Assembly (NCBI RefSeq): GCF_900580865.1
Contig: NZ_UTBZ01000216.1
Span: 46,548-110,547 of the forward strand
Source of the DNA: Pseudomonas viridiflava
GTDB taxonomy: Bacteria > Pseudomonadota > Gammaproteobacteria > Pseudomonadales > Pseudomonadaceae
Length of the DNA stretch: 64,000 nucleotides
Reading direction: 5' to 3'
Shown here: positions 1-8,789 of the stretch, piece after piece
How the letters are laid out: the number at the start of each line of letters is the position of its first letter
Numbering within the stretch: the stretch's first letter is position 1
The notes under the pieces: generated by a model
Told to the model about the DNA's origin: nothing
Database searches by the model: none
Seen by the model: only the letters and a program-made list of their open reading frames with translations
Position numbers and translations under genes: made by a program

Positions 1-1013
1 CCTACAAGGACAGCGACCTGTTCCTCGGTCCCTCGGACCAGATCGAAGGCGTGCGCCTCTCGGCCGAGCGCGACGTCTTGAGGAATCAGCAGACCCGGCC
101 GGAAGTGTCCCGGGCTGCGGAAAAGGTCCGGGACAACACCAGCGGGCAACTGGACGTCGATGGCGTGCAGTCCACTTCCTTGAGCAAGCGTGAGGCCGAG
201 CACCTGGGCACCGCGAGCAAGACCGGCCAGGAGCTGCACGACAACTTGCAGACTGGCTACCTGAACAAGGCAACGGTGCAGCAAAGCCTGCGCGCCGCTG
301 GCTCGGCGGCAGTCATCACCACGGTGATCGCCGGCAGCATTAACACCTTCCAGTACATCAAGCAGTTCAAGGACGGCCAGATCACGGCGGAGCAAGCCAC
401 CCTGCGCATCCTCGAGAACACCGTGATCGCCGCTGGCGACAGCGCCCTGAAGGCCGGCGTGGCCAATGCCAGCGTGAGTATCGCCGCGCGTTCCATGCCC
501 GGCCTGTTCACGGGCACTCTGTTCAAGCGCAGTCTGGCCAACGGCGGCGTCGCCGGTGCGGCAGTGTGCGCGGTCGACCTGGTGCAGTGCCTGGTGCTGT
601 TCTCGGCCGGCAAGATGAGCGCGCAGGAAATGGAAACCCGCACCGGCAAGAACCTGTTCCAGACCGGCGCGGGCGTGGTCGGCGCGTCGGTCGGCGCCAC
701 TGTGGGGGCCATCGGCGGCCCGCCCGGGGCGCTGGTGGGCAGTCTGATCGGTGGCTTGATCACCACGCTGGCGATGAACATCGCCCTGGATAACCATATC
801 GAGAAAGAGTTCCAGCTCACCCTCGCCAGTACCGAGCAGGTGGTGGGCAGCGCCATTGGCATGCATCAAGCGCTGGAGTTTCTGCAGGTTTCCCAGCAGT
901 TCTACGCCGATTTTCACAAGGGCCTGTACCTGTCCGAGCGCCATTTCGCCGGGCAGGTCCGGACCCTGGCAGGACAAAGCAAACGACTGAAACACCAGAT
1001 CGAAAACCTTTAA
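1..1013 (+). CDS. Unknown protein with glycine-zipper hydrophobic segment (5' end cut by window)
   Basis: I do not recognise this protein. The reading frame is open from base 3, so the gene starts outside the window; a GTG at 51 is only an internal candidate start. The first ~100 visible residues are polar. After them come alternating amphipathic and hydrophobic stretches, including one around bases 660-770 with many small residues (Gly, Ala, Val) spaced every three or four positions. Such glycine zippers are common in membrane-inserting or oligomerising helices. The last ~90 residues are again polar and helical. It ends 10 bases before the next gene on the same strand, so the two are probably co-transcribed. 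A membrane-associated role is inference only. Confidence 0.7.
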   Translation, partial: YKDSDLFLGPSDQIEGVRLSAERDVLRNQQTRPEVSRAAEKVRDNTSGQLDVDGVQSTSLSKREAEHLGTASKTGQELHDNLQTGYLNKATVQQSLRAAGSAAVITTVIAGSINTFQYIKQFKDGQITAEQATLRILENTVIAAGDSALKAGVANASVSIAARSMPGLFTGTLFKRSLANGGVAGAAVCAVDLVQCLVLFSAGKMSAQEMETRTGKNLFQTGAGVVGASVGATVGAIGGPPGALVGSLIGGLITTLAMNIALDNHIEKEFQLTLASTEQVVGSAIGMHQALEFLQVSQQFYADFHKGLYLSERHFAGQVRTLAGQSKRLKHQIENL

Positions 1014-1023
1014 GGCCAATGAA

Positions 1024-4000
1024 ATGACCGACACAACTGTTGAGGTAACGCAAGAGATCTTCGAACAGCCTCTCGAAGACGCAGACGCTCGAGCGATCGA
1101 AGCTCTGGTGAACCAGCACAAGGGCAATGCCGCTCTGACCCAGCAGTTGGCGCTCGATGCCTCGCGGGTCTTGGCGTCCAGCCAGGAACGCTTGGCCAGG
1201 CAGACCGGCGCGGGTTTCTTCAAGCGTTTGGGCAACAAGGTCAGCGGCAAGACCGGCCAGGATCAGTTGCACAACCAGGTCGACATGCTGCAGATGCAGA
1301 AATTCGCCTGGCACTACCTCAAGCAATTGCAGCAGCAAAACCTGATCAACGCCCAGAGCATCGCGGTGATCCGCAACAACCTGGGGACGATGAACGAATA
1401 CATCATCGAGACCCGCGAATTCCTCTCGCTGGCGGTCGACAAGATCAACAGTCGCCTGGTGCAGGTAGAGAACCACGCCAGTTTTACCAACTGGTCGCTG
1501 CACATCGAAGCCAACAAGCGTCGCTTCAAGTCGATCCCGCGCAACCTGCTGGTGCTGCACCTCACCTATGACTTCATACGCAGCCACCGCGACGTGGTGT
1601 TGACCTCGCGGGACGTCAACCACCTGGTCGTTACCCTCGACAAGCTGGGGATCGACTGCGACGAAGATGTCCGCCTGCTGGACTTCATCATGGAGTTGAT
1701 CGAGGGCATCGAGCTTGCCGGCATCGATCGCTTCCGCGAAATGATCGCGCTGGGCTTCGACGAGCATATGGTGGATTCGCACTTCATCCAGAAGAACATC
1801 TCCGGCATTGGTTTCAATGCGCTGTATTTCTTGTCCGATCAGTACGAGCGCATCGTCAGCCTCATTGATGACGAAGAGATCTGCCGCAGCGACGAGGACC
1901 GCGAGAACATCATCTCGAAGCTGTTCGGCGAGGAGTTCTCCGGGCTGTCGACCACCTACGGCATCCGTGACCTGATCGGCGAGGTGATCGGCGGCAGCGC
2001 ACTGGCCATCGACATCTACAAGGACGTCAACGGGCTCAACGTCGTCGAGCAGGACGACGAGCACGAGCATCAGGAGGGCGAGCCGCTGTCGCTGACCTCG
2101 GCGTTGCCGGAGATCAAGGTGCACAGCTTCTTCGACACGACACCCGACGAAGAAACCCGGCGCACCTACCTGCGCCTGTTCGCTTTGGCCATCGAGGGTT
2201 CCGCAACGCTGAACAAAGCAGGCGTGGAGTTCCTTGAACACCTGGCGGAGAAGGCCGGTTGCCCGGACATCGTCGGGCAGATCGGCCAGATCGCCGATAG
2301 TCCGCGCAAACTGCAGGACTACCTGCCGGCCATGCAGACGCTGCTCAACGAGGATGACCGCACCTACACCTGGCTGCTGGATGCCTTCTTCCTGCTGACC
2401 CTGTGCGGCCGGAAAATCGAGAACCAGTACGTGGCGCGGATTCTCGCGACCCTCAAGCCGGCGCAGTTCCGCGACAACTTCTCGCACATGCAGACGCTGC
2501 TCCGGGAGACCGAGGAAAAGCCGTTGCTCGACGCCGCCGCGAAACTGGCTGCACAGACCCGTGGCTGGAAAAACATCATTCGTTACCGCGTCCTGAGCTT
2601 CGAGCAGACCTACGAGGACATCGGCAAGAAACTGCACACCGCCAGTTGGGCTGCGACGACCCTGAGCTTCGACCTGATTGCGGTCACCAGCAAGGCCGCG
2701 GACCACTCGTTCTATATGGAATCGTTCGACGATGGTTTCTTGGCCAAGGTCAGTTCGGCAGTCTCCGCGTCCGCCTGCTCAGTAGGCCGCGGCCTGGCCC
2801 TGTCGAGTCTCAACACTGTGCGCAAGAAGGCCAGCGAGCTGATTTCAGAACACGGCACAGCCTTGAATTCGGCCAACGGCATGATCCGGCGCATGAATCT
2901 GCCGCCGATCAACTTCGACAGCGAGCTGGGCTACAGCGACTTCGACTTGGACAACTCGGCCTCGAACGACGACTGGCATGAACAGTTCTGCCGTTACGAA
3001 AGGCAGGTCGACAACACCCTGACCACCTTCTCTGAAGCGTGTTCCGCGGCGGATCGGCAGATCGACCTGTTCAAGGCTGGTGAGTTCGACAGGTCGGTGG
3101 TGGAGATCGAGGCGCAGGAGCGTGCCGCCCGCGAACTGGCCCGGCAGCAGGAGCGGCTGGAGAAGTCGGCCGTCGTGGTCGAGATCGAGGGGAGCGCGCA
3201 CCGCTTCAGCATCGAATGGCAAAACCTCGACAATCCACCTTGTGATCCGGAAAACGTCCGCCAGATCAAGACCAACGGCAAGGTCTGGTTGCTGGTCGAC
3301 GACGATGGCGTGTTCTATCGCAGCGAGGACGGGCTGCACTGGCAGGTCGTGCGACCGGATCCGCAGGAAGAGAAGCTCTACGTCAGGAAACTGTCTGTCG
3401 TCGACGGGGTGTGGATCCTGGTGGCGGGGTATCGCGAGGCTTTCTTCTACTCCCATGACGGGGTGTCCTGGCAGCGCAGCCAGATGCCGGACCTGCCCGA
3501 TACCTACGGGTACTCGCCGACTGAGGATATTGTGCACTTCAATGGCAAATGGCTCTGGCGGTTCACCGAGCGAACCGAGTACTCGTATGTCGAGAAGGGC
3601 ATCATTTTCGACTCGAACAGGACGGCGAGCTACGACAAGCCGTTGATCTACAGTGCCGATCGTCTCGATGGCACCTGGGAACGCTGGGAGGGTACTCCAA
3701 GGCTGCCCGAGGGCGCCGAGGCGAAAAGCATGCGCTCGCTGCCCGGTTCGCCGTGCCTGCTGCTGTTCTGCAGCTACAGCTACTTATACGTCTCGACCAA
3801 GAAGAAGAATGACGCGGCGTCCTTCGTCAAATACCTGCTGCCGGGCAAGAGCGACCGCACCTGTACCTGGGGCAGCGACAGGGACCACTTCGACGATCCG
3901 CTGATCACCCGCATGAGCGGCAAGTTGATGTGCGTGTGCTGGGATCAGTATCTGACTTCGGACAAGGGTTACGACTGGAAACTCCAGTCGCAGGAATTGC

Positions 4001-4230
4001 TCGTCGATAGCGTCTTCCACCTGGAGCGCCTAAGCCTGTTCACCAAAGCCAATGACGCCCAGCGCATCTATCTGAGCGAGGACGGCGAAGCGTTCAAAGA
4101 GTTCATGCTAGAAGAGGGGCGCTGGCGGTATCTGGCGGCGAAGGATCATGCCGTGTTGAGCGTCCACGAACTCAACGCCCATGAAACCTTTCTGCGCATC
4201 GGGCGCATTGTTTGCGAGCCGGTGGGGTGA
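1024..4230 (+). CDS. Large unknown protein with C-terminal propeller-like repeats
   Basis: This is a 1068-residue protein that I cannot assign to a named family. It has no signal peptide and no clear membrane helix. Residues ~1-650 look largely helical, with a long charged segment near 680-715. The last ~330 residues contain several beta-rich blocks with motifs of the type W-[IL]-L-V, then F-[FY]-[YR]-S-x-D-G-x-x-W (for example near 3290-3340 and 3410-3470). These resemble the Asp-box or BNR repeats of sialidase-like beta-propellers. The ATG is the first start in frame and lies 10 bases after the upstream stop, which supports an operon. A sensor or scaffold role is speculation. Confidence 0.8.
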   Translation: MTDTTVEVTQEIFEQPLEDADARAIEALVNQHKGNAALTQQLALDASRVLASSQERLARQTGAGFFKRLGNKVSGKTGQDQLHNQVDMLQMQKFAWHYLKQLQQQNLINAQSIAVIRNNLGTMNEYIIETREFLSLAVDKINSRLVQVENHASFTNWSLHIEANKRRFKSIPRNLLVLHLTYDFIRSHRDVVLTSRDVNHLVVTLDKLGIDCDEDVRLLDFIMELIEGIELAGIDRFREMIALGFDEHMVDSHFIQKNISGIGFNALYFLSDQYERIVSLIDDEEICRSDEDRENIISKLFGEEFSGLSTTYGIRDLIGEVIGGSALAIDIYKDVNGLNVVEQDDEHEHQEGEPLSLTSALPEIKVHSFFDTTPDEETRRTYLRLFALAIEGSATLNKAGVEFLEHLAEKAGCPDIVGQIGQIADSPRKLQDYLPAMQTLLNEDDRTYTWLLDAFFLLTLCGRKIENQYVARILATLKPAQFRDNFSHMQTLLRETEEKPLLDAAAKLAAQTRGWKNIIRYRVLSFEQTYEDIGKKLHTASWAATTLSFDLIAVTSKAADHSFYMESFDDGFLAKVSSAVSASACSVGRGLALSSLNTVRKKASELISEHGTALNSANGMIRRMNLPPINFDSELGYSDFDLDNSASNDDWHEQFCRYERQVDNTLTTFSEACSAADRQIDLFKAGEFDRSVVEIEAQERAARELARQQERLEKSAVVVEIEGSAHRFSIEWQNLDNPPCDPENVRQIKTNGKVWLLVDDDGVFYRSEDGLHWQVVRPDPQEEKLYVRKLSVVDGVWILVAGYREAFFYSHDGVSWQRSQMPDLPDTYGYSPTEDIVHFNGKWLWRFTERTEYSYVEKGIIFDSNRTASYDKPLIYSADRLDGTWERWEGTPRLPEGAEAKSMRSLPGSPCLLLFCSYSYLYVSTKKKNDAASFVKYLLPGKSDRTCTWGSDRDHFDDPLITRMSGKLMCVCWDQYLTSDKGYDWKLQSQELLVDSVFHLERLSLFTKANDAQRIYLSEDGEAFKEFMLEEGRWRYLAAKDHAVLSVHELNAHETFLRIGRIVCEPVG

Positions 4231-4237
4231 GGGGCAC

Positions 4238-4256
4238 GGGGCGTCATTGATGCCCC
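4238..4256 (+). terminator. Stem-loop after the unknown gene pair
   Basis: A perfect hairpin (8-bp stem, one G-T pair, 3-base loop) sits 8 bases after the stop codon. It lacks a clean T-run, so it is a possible rather than a certain terminator. The remaining bases to 4511 show no gene that I can support. Confidence 0.45.
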
Positions 4257-4511
4257 ACTTCTCGACTCGCATCAGAGCTGGCGGGTGCCTGTTCTGATCA
4301 TTGCAGCGACCTTGGGGTCGTGGGAGCGGACGTTGTCCGCGATGGCGCCGCAGGGACAACTTTTTCGTCTGTCTCGGCCGAATCGCTGGCAGCGTCAGCT
4401 CCCATAGGCACCTTGGCCTCAATCTCGCCGATATTTTCAATACGCGCGATTGGCGCCGCGATTCATCTCAGGCGAAGACCTGCATCAGCTCGGAATCGAC
4501 CTGGGGGTGGG

Positions 4512-5426
4512 TTAAAGACTATCCGGATCCCCAAAAAACATCTGAATCCGCGACCGCAACCAACGCTCACCCGGATCATTATCCTGCGATCCACGCCAAG
4601 CCATGTGCAGTTCAAACGTGCGCGTCGGCAGCGGTGGATCTTCCGCACGAACACCGCCAGCCGCCGTCAGCGCCTCCGCCGTGTAATCCGGCACGGTCGC
4701 CACGATGTCAGTGCCCGCGAGCAACGTGCTCAAGCCATTGAACTGCGGCACGGCCAGCACCACATGCCGCTTGCGCCCCAGCTTCTCCAGCTCTTCATCA
4801 ATGAACCCACTGAGGTCGCCGGCAAACGACACCAGCGCATGCGGGCGTGCGCAGTAGTCATCCAGGCTCAACGGCCCCGGCACGGTATCGGCACGCAGTA
4901 ATTTTGGCGCGCTGCGGCGCAGGACCTTGCGTTTGGCGTTGGCCGGCAGGTCGGTGGTGTAGCTGACACCGATGGAGATTTCGCCGGAGGCCAGTAGCCC
5001 CGGCATCAGGATGTAATTGACCCGGCGCACCACCAGCACGATCCCCGGCGATTCGGCGCGCAGGCGTTTGAGCAGCATTGGCAGCAAGGCGAATTCAACA
5101 TCGTCGGACAAACCGATCCGAAATACCGACGTGCTGGTCGCCGGGTCGAATTCGGCTGCACGGCTGACGGCGGTCGAAATCGAATCGAGGGCCGGCGAGA
5201 GCAGGGCGAAGATTTCCACCGCGCGGGCAGACGGTTCCATGCTGCGCCCGGTACGCACGAATAGCGGGTCATCGAACAGGCTGCGCAGGCGCGAGAGTGC
5301 CGCACTGATCGCCGGTTGACCGAGGAACAATTTTTCTGCCGCCCGGGTCACACTGCGTTCGTGCATCAATGTTTCGAATACGATCAACAGGTTCAGGTCG
5401 ACACGACGCAGGTCATTACGATTCAT
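4512..5426 (-). CDS. mexT: LysR-type regulator MexT
   Basis: LysR-family activator. In P. aeruginosa MexT switches on the MexEF-OprN efflux pump and mexS. The N-terminal winged helix-turn-helix (residues ~8-65) and the effector domain match MexT closely across the whole length, as far as I recall that protein. I chose the ATG at 5426 because it gives 304 residues, the length of functional MexT, and follows an AGGA-type ribosome site. A longer frame opens to 5489 but its first 21 residues look non-coding. It is divergent from mexS, the arrangement known in P. aeruginosa. The pump operon that normally follows mexT there is absent; the neighbouring genes are unrelated. Confidence 0.93.
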   Translation of the reverse strand: MNRNDLRRVDLNLLIVFETLMHERSVTRAAEKLFLGQPAISAALSRLRSLFDDPLFVRTGRSMEPSARAVEIFALLSPALDSISTAVSRAAEFDPATSTSVFRIGLSDDVEFALLPMLLKRLRAESPGIVLVVRRVNYILMPGLLASGEISIGVSYTTDLPANAKRKVLRRSAPKLLRADTVPGPLSLDDYCARPHALVSFAGDLSGFIDEELEKLGRKRHVVLAVPQFNGLSTLLAGTDIVATVPDYTAEALTAAGGVRAEDPPLPTRTFELHMAWRGSQDNDPGERWLRSRIQMFFGDPDSL

Positions 5427-5613
5427 CTGGAGTCCTGGCAGAGTCATCAAGCTTGACGAGAGCGGCCATATGAGAACAATGGCCGGCATGAATCTTACGG
5501 GGAAAGGCTGGTACTCTGCACCGGAAAATTCAGCTTTACTGAAACGGTGGCAGCAGTTTTTTCATGGATTTTGCCAATGCCGCCCCTGCTGCGGAATCAA
5601 TGACAGGCATGTC

Positions 5614-5637
5614 GACTATTAATAGCCACTGATAGTC
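5614..5637. promoter_or_regulatory. Inverted repeat in the mexT-mexS intergenic region
   Basis: The half-sites GACTAT and ATAGTC face each other across 12 bases. A 10-base palindrome (CTATTAATAG) overlaps the left arm. The site lies 60-83 bases before the mexS start, in the shared control region. LysR proteins usually bind imperfect inverted repeats at such positions, so this is a candidate MexT site. It does not match the published mexE-type nod-box spacing exactly. Confidence 0.45.
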
Positions 5638-5696
5638 TTGGGTCAAAAGCCCAGATAGAGTTCATGGCATTAGAGGTTACTTTGACGAGGTTTGCG

Positions 5697-6719
5697 ATGT
5701 CCCGCACGATCCGTTTTCACAAGTTTGGTCCGGCCGAGGTGCTCAAATGCGAAGAGCATGCGGCCGCTCAGCCAGGTCCTGGCGAAGTGCAGGTGCGTGT
5801 CGAGGCTATCGGCATCAGCTGGTATGACACGCTTTGGCGTCAGAATCTGGCCTCGTCTCAGGCGCGACTGCCTGCAGGTCTTGGTCACGAGATGGCCGGT
5901 GTGATCACCGCTGTCGGCGGCGGTGTCGATGATCTGGCAGTGGGTGACAAGGTCGCCAGCTTTCCGGCCGAGAGTGCGAACGACTACCCGGTCTACGGCG
6001 AGTCGATCGTATTGCCGCGTACCGCGCTGACCCGTTATCCGGATGTGCTCAGCCCGATCGAAGCGAGCGTGCACTACACGCCGTTGCTGATCGCCTACTT
6101 TGCCTACGCCGATCTGGCACGGGTCAAACCGGGGCAGTTCGCGCTGGTCACTGACGCCAGTCATTGCGCCGGTCCTTCGTTTGTCCAGTTGGGCAAGGCC
6201 ATGGGCGTGCGGGTGATTGCTGCGACCAAGGAAGCCGAGGAACGCGAGTACCTGCTGTCCCTTGGCGCAGAAAAGGTCATCGTCACCGAAGAGGAAGATC
6301 TGTTGATGCGAATCAACAAGATCACCGACAACCGTGGCGTTGACGTGGTCTTTGACGGTCTCGGTGGCCCGCAGATGTCGCTGCTTGGTGATGTGCTGGC
6401 GCCGCGTGGCAGCCTGGTACTGTACGGCTTGCAGGGCGGCAACCAGACGCCGTTCCCGGCGTGCGCAGCGTTCCAGAAGAACATCCAGTTCTTCGTGCAC
6501 TGCATCGGCAACTTCACCGGCAAGCCTGAACTGGGCATCACTCAGGATCACGTCGCTTTGCAGCGTGCCTTGCGTGACATCAACCAGTTGACCGCTGACC
6601 GCGTGTTGCTGCCACTGAAGACGCGTGTATTTCCGTTCAACGAGTTCGTCGAAGCGCATCGCTACATGGACGAATGCCCATGCCGCGAACGAGTCGCCCT
6701 GCAAGTCGAACCGGCGTAA
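5697..6719 (+). CDS. mexS: MexS-type zinc-independent quinone oxidoreductase / MDR-family reductase
   Basis: Member of the medium-chain dehydrogenase/reductase family, 340 residues. It has the N-terminal GroES-like fold and a Rossmann NAD(P)H-binding half at roughly residues 130-290. The sequence from the second ATG matches MexS of P. aeruginosa, whose loss raises MexT activity, probably through accumulation of reactive electrophiles. I chose the ATG at 5697 over 5664 because a GACGAGG ribosome site precedes it by six bases and because the homologue begins there. It is divergent from mexT and probably controlled by it. An efficient hairpin follows the stop. Confidence 0.9.
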   Translation: MSRTIRFHKFGPAEVLKCEEHAAAQPGPGEVQVRVEAIGISWYDTLWRQNLASSQARLPAGLGHEMAGVITAVGGGVDDLAVGDKVASFPAESANDYPVYGESIVLPRTALTRYPDVLSPIEASVHYTPLLIAYFAYADLARVKPGQFALVTDASHCAGPSFVQLGKAMGVRVIAATKEAEEREYLLSLGAEKVIVTEEEDLLMRINKITDNRGVDVVFDGLGGPQMSLLGDVLAPRGSLVLYGLQGGNQTPFPACAAFQKNIQFFVHCIGNFTGKPELGITQDHVALQRALRDINQLTADRVLLPLKTRVFPFNEFVEAHRYMDECPCRERVALQVEPA

Positions 6720-6730
6720 GCCCTGTCATC

Positions 6731-6757
6731 AGAGTCCGTGGCCCCACGGACTCTTCT
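6731..6757 (+). terminator. Intrinsic terminator of mexS
   Basis: A 10-bp perfect stem with a 4-base loop begins 11 bases after the mexS stop and is followed by a weakly T-rich tail. Confidence 0.65.
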
Positions 6758-7269
6758 GCGTTTAGCTTCCCTCCTGAAAAAACAGAGCTTCCTGATGCTG
6801 CACCGGGAACCGTTCAGCAACTGAACTGGTTTTTGCTCTCGATCTGTATCTTCTAATCACAATGTAAGCCCTGATAATTGAATGATTACTTTCATCTCAA
6901 GGAATGAGTCATGGCTGTGCATTCAATTTGTCCTGCGCGATATCAAACGAATAAATCGATTGATCAAGCAAACTTTTGTTTAATTGTTGTAGGGCTATTC
7001 GGAAACTGCTTCTCTTTTTCTTGTACTCACTTGCCGTGGGACCTTGTGGGAAGTTTCCTAGGACTGCGTCCCGAAAAAAATATGTCAACAATTACAGGGG
7101 CTTGAGGCTCTGTCTCGGCAGCGTGAGGGGTTTTGTCAGCTCAAGTGTTTCAAATAACTACAAACTTGTAAGTGTTAGCATTCGAACGTCTATTACTTAT
7201 TGATGAATTGTCGCCTGACTGATGTTTCAGTCGGCGTGGCATGAAACTTTCGATACCGGGTAAATACCG
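6758..7269. other. AT-rich intergenic region without a convincing gene
   Basis: About 510 bases clearly richer in A+T than the flanking genes. It holds one short frame with a reasonable ribosome site: ATG at 6911, AAGGA seven bases upstream, 64 codons to 7105. The predicted peptide has no recognisable motif and its codon use is unlike the neighbours. I see no repeat, RNA gene or mobile element here. It probably includes the promoter of the gene at 7270. Confidence 0.4.
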
Positions 7270-8736
7270 ATGAGCACGATCCATGATCAGGCAATGAACT
7301 ATGTCTACCAGCAAGTATTGCAACGTTTGCTGAGTTTTTTCTCCCGCGCCGAACGCACGGCGCTGCAGTTGCTGATCCAGCGACTGGCAGTGGCCGCCGG
7401 CGGTATGGAGAACATCGGTCATTTCAAGGTGCTGGTGAACCAGTCAGGGTCGCGCGACAGTTGTTATACGCTGGCATTGCTGCGGGCGGCGCAGTTGACC
7501 ATCGCGGGTCGTTCACCTGCGACCTTTCAGTTGCGGGTGGCCACGCTGCGCTGGAACGGCAGCAGCCAGGCGTCGCTGCAAAACATGCACCGCAGCTACA
7601 GCGCATTGTTTCTGTATGACGACCCGCGTGTGGAACTGGTAATGGTCAATCACCGCGAGATTTTGCCTTTCGACCATCAGGTCCCCATTGGCGAGGCCGG
7701 TCGTGAGGCCAACCGCATCAACCTGTTGCTGATCGGGCATCGTCGCACCTGGAATGAACCGCTGGAACTATGGGATGACGCTTATCTGGCCACTGCCGAG
7801 TTCTACGGGCAAGTGGCCCGCTGGAACAATGGCGTCGATGCCATGATCGGCAGTGAGTCCTCACGTCGGCAAAATCACTTCCTCGACGGACTGGGGCGTG
7901 CTGTGCAGAAAGCCGCGATTGCCGGGCCGCAGGCGGCTTCTGTCGGCTTCGAAATGCTGTTTCCGCTGCTCGACGGGTTGGGGGGCGATTATTACCGCGA
8001 GTTTTACCCCGAAGACGAGCGGGTAACCTGGCGACCAGAAGGTCAGTTTGAAGCCTGCCGGCGTACCAGCTTTATCAGTATCAACGACATGATTGTCGGC
8101 AAGCTCGAAGAGCGCTGGCCTTTGCTGAGTGACTTTCTGGGTTTTCAGGCTGACGACCTGACGCTTTATCACGGCGATGATGAGCATGTAGAGCCGGTGG
8201 TAGCTGCACATTTGCAAGGTTTGCAGGCGCAATTCATCGAAGGGCGGAGCTATGAGGCCGGCGTCGCTGATTACCTGAAAAGCAGCCTGATTGCGATGCG
8301 GCAAAAGCAGGTCCCCGAACCTGTTTGCGAACAGTTGCTGGCGAGCTTCGGCAATCTGCAGGAACCCGAGCATCTGCGCATGCAGGCGGAAAGCGCCTTG
8401 CTGGCCAATTTCGATCTTAATGAAGTTCAGCTGACGTGCCTGCTGTTCGCACCGTTCATCGACAGTGGCGCCGGGCTTGAGCGGTTCCTGCGTAATTGTC
8501 ACCCCGGCATGTTGGTGGCATTGCCGGAACTGCACCGGGCCATGCAAGGCCTGCATGCGCCGGAACAGGTCATGAAGTGGATGACGGATGTCAGTGGTCT
8601 GCCCGTCAGATTGATTGTGCGTCTTTACAAAATGGGCTCGATTCGGATGCCCGCAGCCAGCGATGCGGCAGCAAAAAGCGAAGGTGAGAACAATGCGGGT
8701 GCCGAACCGGCAGTCGACCGATCCGCTGAAGGTTGA
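7270..8736 (+). CDS. Unknown soluble protein, 488 residues
   Basis: I do not recognise this protein. It has no signal peptide and no membrane segment. It looks mixed alpha/beta with aromatic-rich stretches (around 7560-7680 and 7960-8060), and the last ~30 residues are low-complexity and acidic. The start at 7270 is an ATG with only a weak ribosome site; an in-frame ATG at 7294 is an alternative. It is followed after 49 bases by a MocR-type regulator on the same strand, so the two probably form a unit. MocR regulators often act on a neighbour, but usually a divergent vitamin B6, GABA or taurine gene, so the partner's role stays open. Confidence 0.75.
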   Translation: MSTIHDQAMNYVYQQVLQRLLSFFSRAERTALQLLIQRLAVAAGGMENIGHFKVLVNQSGSRDSCYTLALLRAAQLTIAGRSPATFQLRVATLRWNGSSQASLQNMHRSYSALFLYDDPRVELVMVNHREILPFDHQVPIGEAGREANRINLLLIGHRRTWNEPLELWDDAYLATAEFYGQVARWNNGVDAMIGSESSRRQNHFLDGLGRAVQKAAIAGPQAASVGFEMLFPLLDGLGGDYYREFYPEDERVTWRPEGQFEACRRTSFISINDMIVGKLEERWPLLSDFLGFQADDLTLYHGDDEHVEPVVAAHLQGLQAQFIEGRSYEAGVADYLKSSLIAMRQKQVPEPVCEQLLASFGNLQEPEHLRMQAESALLANFDLNEVQLTCLLFAPFIDSGAGLERFLRNCHPGMLVALPELHRAMQGLHAPEQVMKWMTDVSGLPVRLIVRLYKMGSIRMPAASDAAAKSEGENNAGAEPAVDRSAEG

Positions 8737-8765
8737 TCGTGAGCCACTTACAGGGAGCTAAACCC

Positions 8766-8789
8766 ATGCCCACGGATGCGGGCTCGTGA
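8766..8789 (+). other. Seven-codon mini-ORF overlapping the MocR start
   Basis: An ATG at 8766 has a good upstream ribosome site (CAGGGAG at 8751-8757) and reads seven codons to a TGA at 8787. That TGA overlaps the GTG at 8786, giving a GTGA junction. The GTG itself has no comparable ribosome site. Translation of the regulator may therefore depend on re-initiation after this leader peptide. Confidence 0.45.

Noticed and set aside
817..2706. Long minus-strand frame of 629 codons opposite the unknown gene pair
   Set aside because: It runs antisense to two well-formed plus-strand genes. Its composition is the mirror of high-GC codon bias.
4320..4901. 193-codon plus-strand frame overlapping the 3' end of mexT
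   Set aside because: It is antisense to conserved mexT coding sequence and has no recognisable motif.
5427..5489. Extended N-terminus of MexT
   Set aside because: Starting at 5426 gives the known 304-residue protein with a ribosome site; the extra residues resemble nothing.
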